25,767 bases of DNA, taken from the NCBI GenBank assembly GCA_046538945.1, contig JBKHHW010000029.1, positions 1 through 25,767 on the forward strand, read 5' to 3'. Source of the stretch: JAEZKC01 sp046538945. Lineage in GTDB: Bacteria; Fibrobacterota; Chitinivibrionia; Chitinivibrionales; Chitinispirillaceae. The notes beneath the pieces were generated by a model. The model did not search any database. It saw only the letters and a program-made list of their open reading frames with translations, and had not been told where the DNA came from. Below, piece by piece: positions 22,740-25,767 of the stretch (its first letter is position 1; each line of letters begins with the position of its first letter). The position numbers and the translations under genes are program-made.

Positions 22740-25208
22740 TCATGTGCTTTCCTCGCCCTGTCCGCCCATCCTCTCTGCCACTTCCACCACCAGAGAGTCG
22801 AAGTCCTCCACTTGTTCAAGCAGTTCGACTATTCCGGGGACCCGGATGAGTTTGGCGATGTTGGCCAGTGCCTCGAGGTGTTTGGCCGGATCCTGCCCTT
22901 CGGGGTCAAGCAGGATGATGACCACGCGGGGAGTGCCGCCTGCAAGGGGAATGTCAAGCGGTCTGTTTGTTACACCCAGAAAGGTGACTGTCTCCGCCAC
23001 GCTTTTGACATAGGTATGGAGAAGGACCACGTCCTGGATGAGTTCGACCGGTTCGTTCTGACTCATGAGGTAAAGCTCGTCCTCAAGCCTTTGCATTTCT
23101 CTTCCCTTTTGATAGTAGCGCCCCAGCAGCTTGTGAATCACCTCTCTGCAGTCGGAAGTGTCAAGGGAGAGCAGGATACGTTCCTCTCTGAAGATGGTGA
23201 ATATGTGGGATGTGGTTTCGGGACTTCTGAGAGAGAGCCACTTTTCGGTGGGGGAAATGATCGTGGTGAAGGAATTGTCCGGGAATGCGCCGGCTGTCTG
23301 CCTGGGCAGTCTGTCAAGCGTGGGCTGCCAGGCGATCTCTCCTTTGCGCACACTCATCAGGAAAAGCCAGTCATCCGGCCTTAGCTGTTCTTTCACCTCA
23401 CTGAGAACGTTTTTCCATGATTTGTAGGCCACGAAACCCATCTTGACCGAGGGACGGACTCTGCCCATGAGTTCTTCGGTGGCTGTCTGAGTGTCGCAGT
23501 CGCAGATGAAAAGTATCGACGCGGCCGCCTGGTTTGCAAGTGTGCGGATTGCCGAGGCGAACTGGCCGAATCCGATTTCCCTCTGGGCAAAGGGCGGCAG
23601 AATGACAACCATTCTCGACACTGAATTGATGGGCCGGGTGATGCGGTTTATCATTATCATCTGCCGGCTTCGCTCGATTATGGCATCGATGGAGTGGCCG
23701 AATACCCGTGTCTTCAGTCCCGCTTTGCCGTCCCAACCCATAATCACTGTTGATATCCGGTAGTCTTTCATAGATCTCAGTACGCCCGAGAGCACATTTA
23801 CATCCACGCTGGTGACCGGCATGACCGGCACATTCGCCGCCATGGCTCTTACAACCGTGTGGGCCAGAATCTTCTCCGCCGAGGCGACCTGCGCATCGCT
23901 GTCCCCACCCTCCTGCACGACTCTGAGCGGGTATATCGGTTCGTGGGACCCTCTCTCTCTCAGCAGAAATGAGATGTCAAGAAGCTCCTTTGCTCCCTCC
24001 CGTGCACCCAGGGGAATCATGATTCGGTTCTGATAGGTGGCCGATGCGACCTCAGCCTGCTCCTCCCTGAGGGCCACTTTGCGGCCGGCCTTGTCGGTGA
24101 ATATGGACCCCACAACACAGGTTACCGCAATCATGAGAATTGTTCCGGTGATTATGTTTTCAGAAAACAGACCCAGTTCAAACCCGATCAGCACCGCTGC
24201 CAGAGTAGCCGCGGCCTGGTTCACGCTCAAGCCGAAAATCAGATGGTTTTCATCTTTGCTGTATTTGAGAATCCTTCCTGTCAATTGAGCGGCGGAATAT
24301 TTGGAGAGCAGGGCGACTACTGTCATTCCGATGGAAATCACCCACGCTTCACTCCCGGTGAACAGAAGTTCGATATTTACAAGCATCCCCACCGACAAAA
24401 GGAAAAAAGGGATGAAGATGGCATCCCCGACAAAACGGATGCGGGTCATGAGCAGGCTTCGTTCGGGGATGAAGGAGTTGAGTGTCAGGCCGGCGAGAAA
24501 TGCTCCGATGATGGGCTCGAGTCCCGCTACGTGGGCCAGGTACGCCACCAGAAAGGTGAGTGCTATTACAAATACAAATTCCACATCTTCATCCACTTTG
24601 AGCGAACGGAAAAACCATTTTGCAAGAAGCGGAACGAAAATCACTACTGCTCCCACGTAAATGGCCATGTAGGTGAAGAGTCGTATCCAGAATGCGGTGC
24701 TGATCTCCCCTTGACTTGCCGATGCGATCACTGCCAGGATGAGCAGGGCCAGCGTATCGGTAATGATGGTCCCCCCGATGGTGGTGGTGACGGCGGGTGA
24801 TTTGGACAGACCCAGCTTGTTCACTATGGAATAGGTCACCAGGGTATGTGAGGAAAACATGCTGGCCAGAAGAATGGCGACCGGAACTGTCATTTCGAAG
24901 ATGCCCACTCCCATGAGCGTTCCCATGAGCATGGGGACTGTGAAGGTGATGAGCCCGAACACGAGGGTATGATTTTTGTTTCTTCGCACTTGGTTGAGGT
25001 CTATCTCCAGGCCTGCCATGAACATTATGAAAAGCAGGCCCACAGTACCCAGAAGCTCCATTGTCTCATCCCGGGCCAGTATGCCGAAACCATAGGGGCC
25101 AACGATTATCCCCGCCAGCAACAGACCCACTACTCCGGGGAGGCGAATACGGCGGGCGAGAAGGGGCGCCAGGAGTATGAGCAGCATGGCGCTGGCGAAG
25201 ATGAGCAC
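22740..25208 (-). CDS. CPA2-family cation:proton antiporter fused to USP-like regions and a PTS EIIA-2 domain
   Basis: From the GTG at 25206-25208 the protein has 822 residues. Residues 1-385 form about a dozen membrane helices of the CPA2 (Kef/NhaP-like) type, with GLLLAGIIVGPYGFG, FMAGLEID and the ion-site Thr150-Asp151 (GGTIITDTLAL). Residues about 392-530 resemble a universal stress protein (NRIMIPLGAREGAKELLDIS), and 540-680 look like a second degenerate copy. Residues about 685-810 resemble a PTS EIIA type-2 domain, keeping the phosphorylatable histidine as His731 (VVLLHTYVKSV). It should exchange K+ or Na+ for H+ across the inner membrane, with phosphorylation or nucleotide binding as control; the ion is unknown. 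The family-like N-terminus continues upstream in frame (TSLPFYDPV), so the true start may be the CTG at 25233-25235, which has GAGG 6 bases before it. Confidence 0.88.
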   Translation of the reverse strand: MLIFASAMLLILLAPLLARRIRLPGVVGLLLAGIIVGPYGFGILARDETMELLGTVGLLFIMFMAGLEIDLNQVRRNKNHTLVFGLITFTVPMLMGTLMGVGIFEMTVPVAILLASMFSSHTLVTYSIVNKLGLSKSPAVTTTIGGTIITDTLALLILAVIASASQGEISTAFWIRLFTYMAIYVGAVVIFVPLLAKWFFRSLKVDEDVEFVFVIALTFLVAYLAHVAGLEPIIGAFLAGLTLNSFIPERSLLMTRIRFVGDAIFIPFFLLSVGMLVNIELLFTGSEAWVISIGMTVVALLSKYSAAQLTGRILKYSKDENHLIFGLSVNQAAATLAAVLIGFELGLFSENIITGTILMIAVTCVVGSIFTDKAGRKVALREEQAEVASATYQNRIMIPLGAREGAKELLDISFLLRERGSHEPIYPLRVVQEGGDSDAQVASAEKILAHTVVRAMAANVPVMPVTSVDVNVLSGVLRSMKDYRISTVIMGWDGKAGLKTRVFGHSIDAIIERSRQMIMINRITRPINSVSRMVVILPPFAQREIGFGQFASAIRTLANQAAASILFICDCDTQTATEELMGRVRPSVKMGFVAYKSWKNVLSEVKEQLRPDDWLFLMSVRKGEIAWQPTLDRLPRQTAGAFPDNSFTTIISPTEKWLSLRSPETTSHIFTIFREERILLSLDTSDCREVIHKLLGRYYQKGREMQRLEDELYLMSQNEPVELIQDVVLLHTYVKSVAETVTFLGVTNRPLDIPLAGGTPRVVIILLDPEGQDPAKHLEALANIAKLIRVPGIVELLEQVEDFDSLVVEVAERMGGQGEEST

Positions 25209-25277
25209 CGGATCGTAAAAAGGTAGAGAAGTCAGGGGGGGCCTCGGTTGATGTTGATGTTTTTAATAAATGGTCTC

Positions 25278-25293
25278 TTTATTTGAAAATAAA
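25278..25293. promoter_or_regulatory. A/T-rich inverted repeat upstream of the antiporter
   Basis: TTTATTT (25278-25284) and AAATAAA (25287-25293) form a perfect dyad with a 2-base centre, about 43 bases before the probable antiporter start at 25235. Its position suits an operator or a promoter element. No clear -35/-10 pair could be assigned around it. Confidence 0.35.
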
Positions 25294-25405
25294 TAGTGGG
25301 GTGAAGGTATCTGATTTTTAGTGCGGACATGCCCCGTCTTCTCAACTAAGCTCTCAAAGGGTATTCTCATTCATCCCCGACTGTTCGGAAACAAGATCCG
25401 TTCAG

Positions 25406-25431
25406 TCTGTCACGGAATTATTGGTGACAGA
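25406..25431. other. Inverted repeat after the PIN-domain gene
   Basis: TCTGTCAC (25406-25413) and GTGACAGA (25424-25431) form a perfect 8-bp stem with a 10-base loop, beginning 6 bases after the PIN gene stop on the minus strand. There is no T-run on either side, so it is not a standard intrinsic terminator. It may protect the 3' end of the message or be a protein-binding site. Confidence 0.45.
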
Positions 25432-25437
25432 AGGCCT

Positions 25438-25767
25438 TTAAGGGTCAAGCAGGTGCATCGAAATGCCGGGGATGTTCTCAAAATGGCAATCGGCGGTGAT
25501 GATCTGGGCACCGCACTCGCGAGCATGGGCGGCTATCCAGACATCGTTGACGGAAAGCGGTGTGCCGGCCCGTCGGAGTTGATCCTTGATGTCGGCAAAG
25601 AACTCCGCGGTATCCAATGTAGTGTGCACGATCTGCACGCCGGGCTTGTCGAGAAAAGCGCCTAACCGTCGGTGGTTTTCCCCTTTCCGATTACCTCCTT
25701 TGAACCCGGCCTGCAGTTCTCCAATCATAAAGATGGACAGGCTACCTCATATTTATGCATCGCGCAA
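25438..25767 (-). pseudogene. PIN-domain (VapC-type) toxin, frameshifted and cut by the window edge
   Basis: The minus-strand frame from 25728 to 25438 gives 96 residues that match the C-terminal three quarters of a VapC-like PIN ribonuclease: IGELQAGFKGGNRK, then SVNDVWIAAHARECGAQIIT and CHFENIPG. Two of the expected acidic residues (Glu in IGEL, Asp in VNDVW) are present. The N-terminal part with the first catalytic aspartate is missing: the frame meets TGA at 25747-25749. The neighbouring frame upstream reads YEVACPSL, which would join PSL to IGEL if one base were restored near 25728-25731. This suggests a single-base frameshift, real or from sequencing. The gene lies upstream of the antiporter on the same strand; a VapB partner would be beyond the window. 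Confidence 0.65.

Noticed and set aside
22704..23384. A 226-codon plus-strand frame near the antiporter 3' end
   Set aside because: It overlaps the EIIA-like part of the antiporter on the other strand and shows no domain.
25321..25665. A 114-codon plus-strand frame at the right end
   Set aside because: It is antisense to the PIN-domain coding sequence, which has recognisable family motifs.

Overview
The window is bacterial chromosome with compact gene spacing, clear Shine-Dalgarno sites and several rho-independent terminators. An RecF-DciA-GyrB-SurE-GyrA block gives a housekeeping core. The organism has secreted parallel beta-helix proteins, one ending in a domain that resembles the C-terminal sorting/FlgD-like modules of FCB-group bacteria. 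This suggests a diderm bacterium of the Fibrobacterota/FCB type, but that is inference; nothing in the window names the species. No tRNA, rRNA, CRISPR array, insertion sequence or prophage was seen.

Layout. (1) 1-3003: the tail of an unknown gene, an XRE-cupin regulator that appears to be transcribed without a leader, then leuC and leuD. The leuC-leuD spacer carries a palindromic dispersed repeat and three 14-bp tandem repeats. (2) 3076-5049, minus strand: an anti-sigma/ECF sigma pair, a triple-BON protein, and a 29-codon basic microprotein of the AURKAIP1/COX24 (bS22-like) type with its own terminator. (3) 5315-12186, plus strand: recF, dciA-like, gyrB, surE, gyrA, ended by a strong terminator. 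(4) 12306-17103, plus strand: a glycan-type gene set (membrane-anchored GINT1-like beta-propeller, GT2, FkbH-like HAD/GNAT protein with an unusual cysteine-rich N-terminal region, YdjC/ChbG deacetylase), met by a GT4 gene on the minus strand. (5) 18641-21940: two paralogous secreted beta-helix proteins facing tail to tail across one terminator. (6) 22252-25767, minus strand: a HicB-like protein with no HicA beside it, a CPA2 antiporter fused to stress-protein-like regions and a PTS EIIA-2 domain, and the end of a frameshifted PIN (VapC) gene.

How the genes may work together. Region 3 is DNA replication, repair and topology. Regions 4 and 5 look like cell-surface or exopolysaccharide assembly and processing: two glycosyltransferases, a deacetylase, a putative acyl-activating FkbH-like enzyme, and secreted beta-helix proteins of the fold used by polysaccharide lyases and epimerases. 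The most unusual items are the FkbH-like fusion, the bS22-like microprotein and the antiporter-EIIA fusion.
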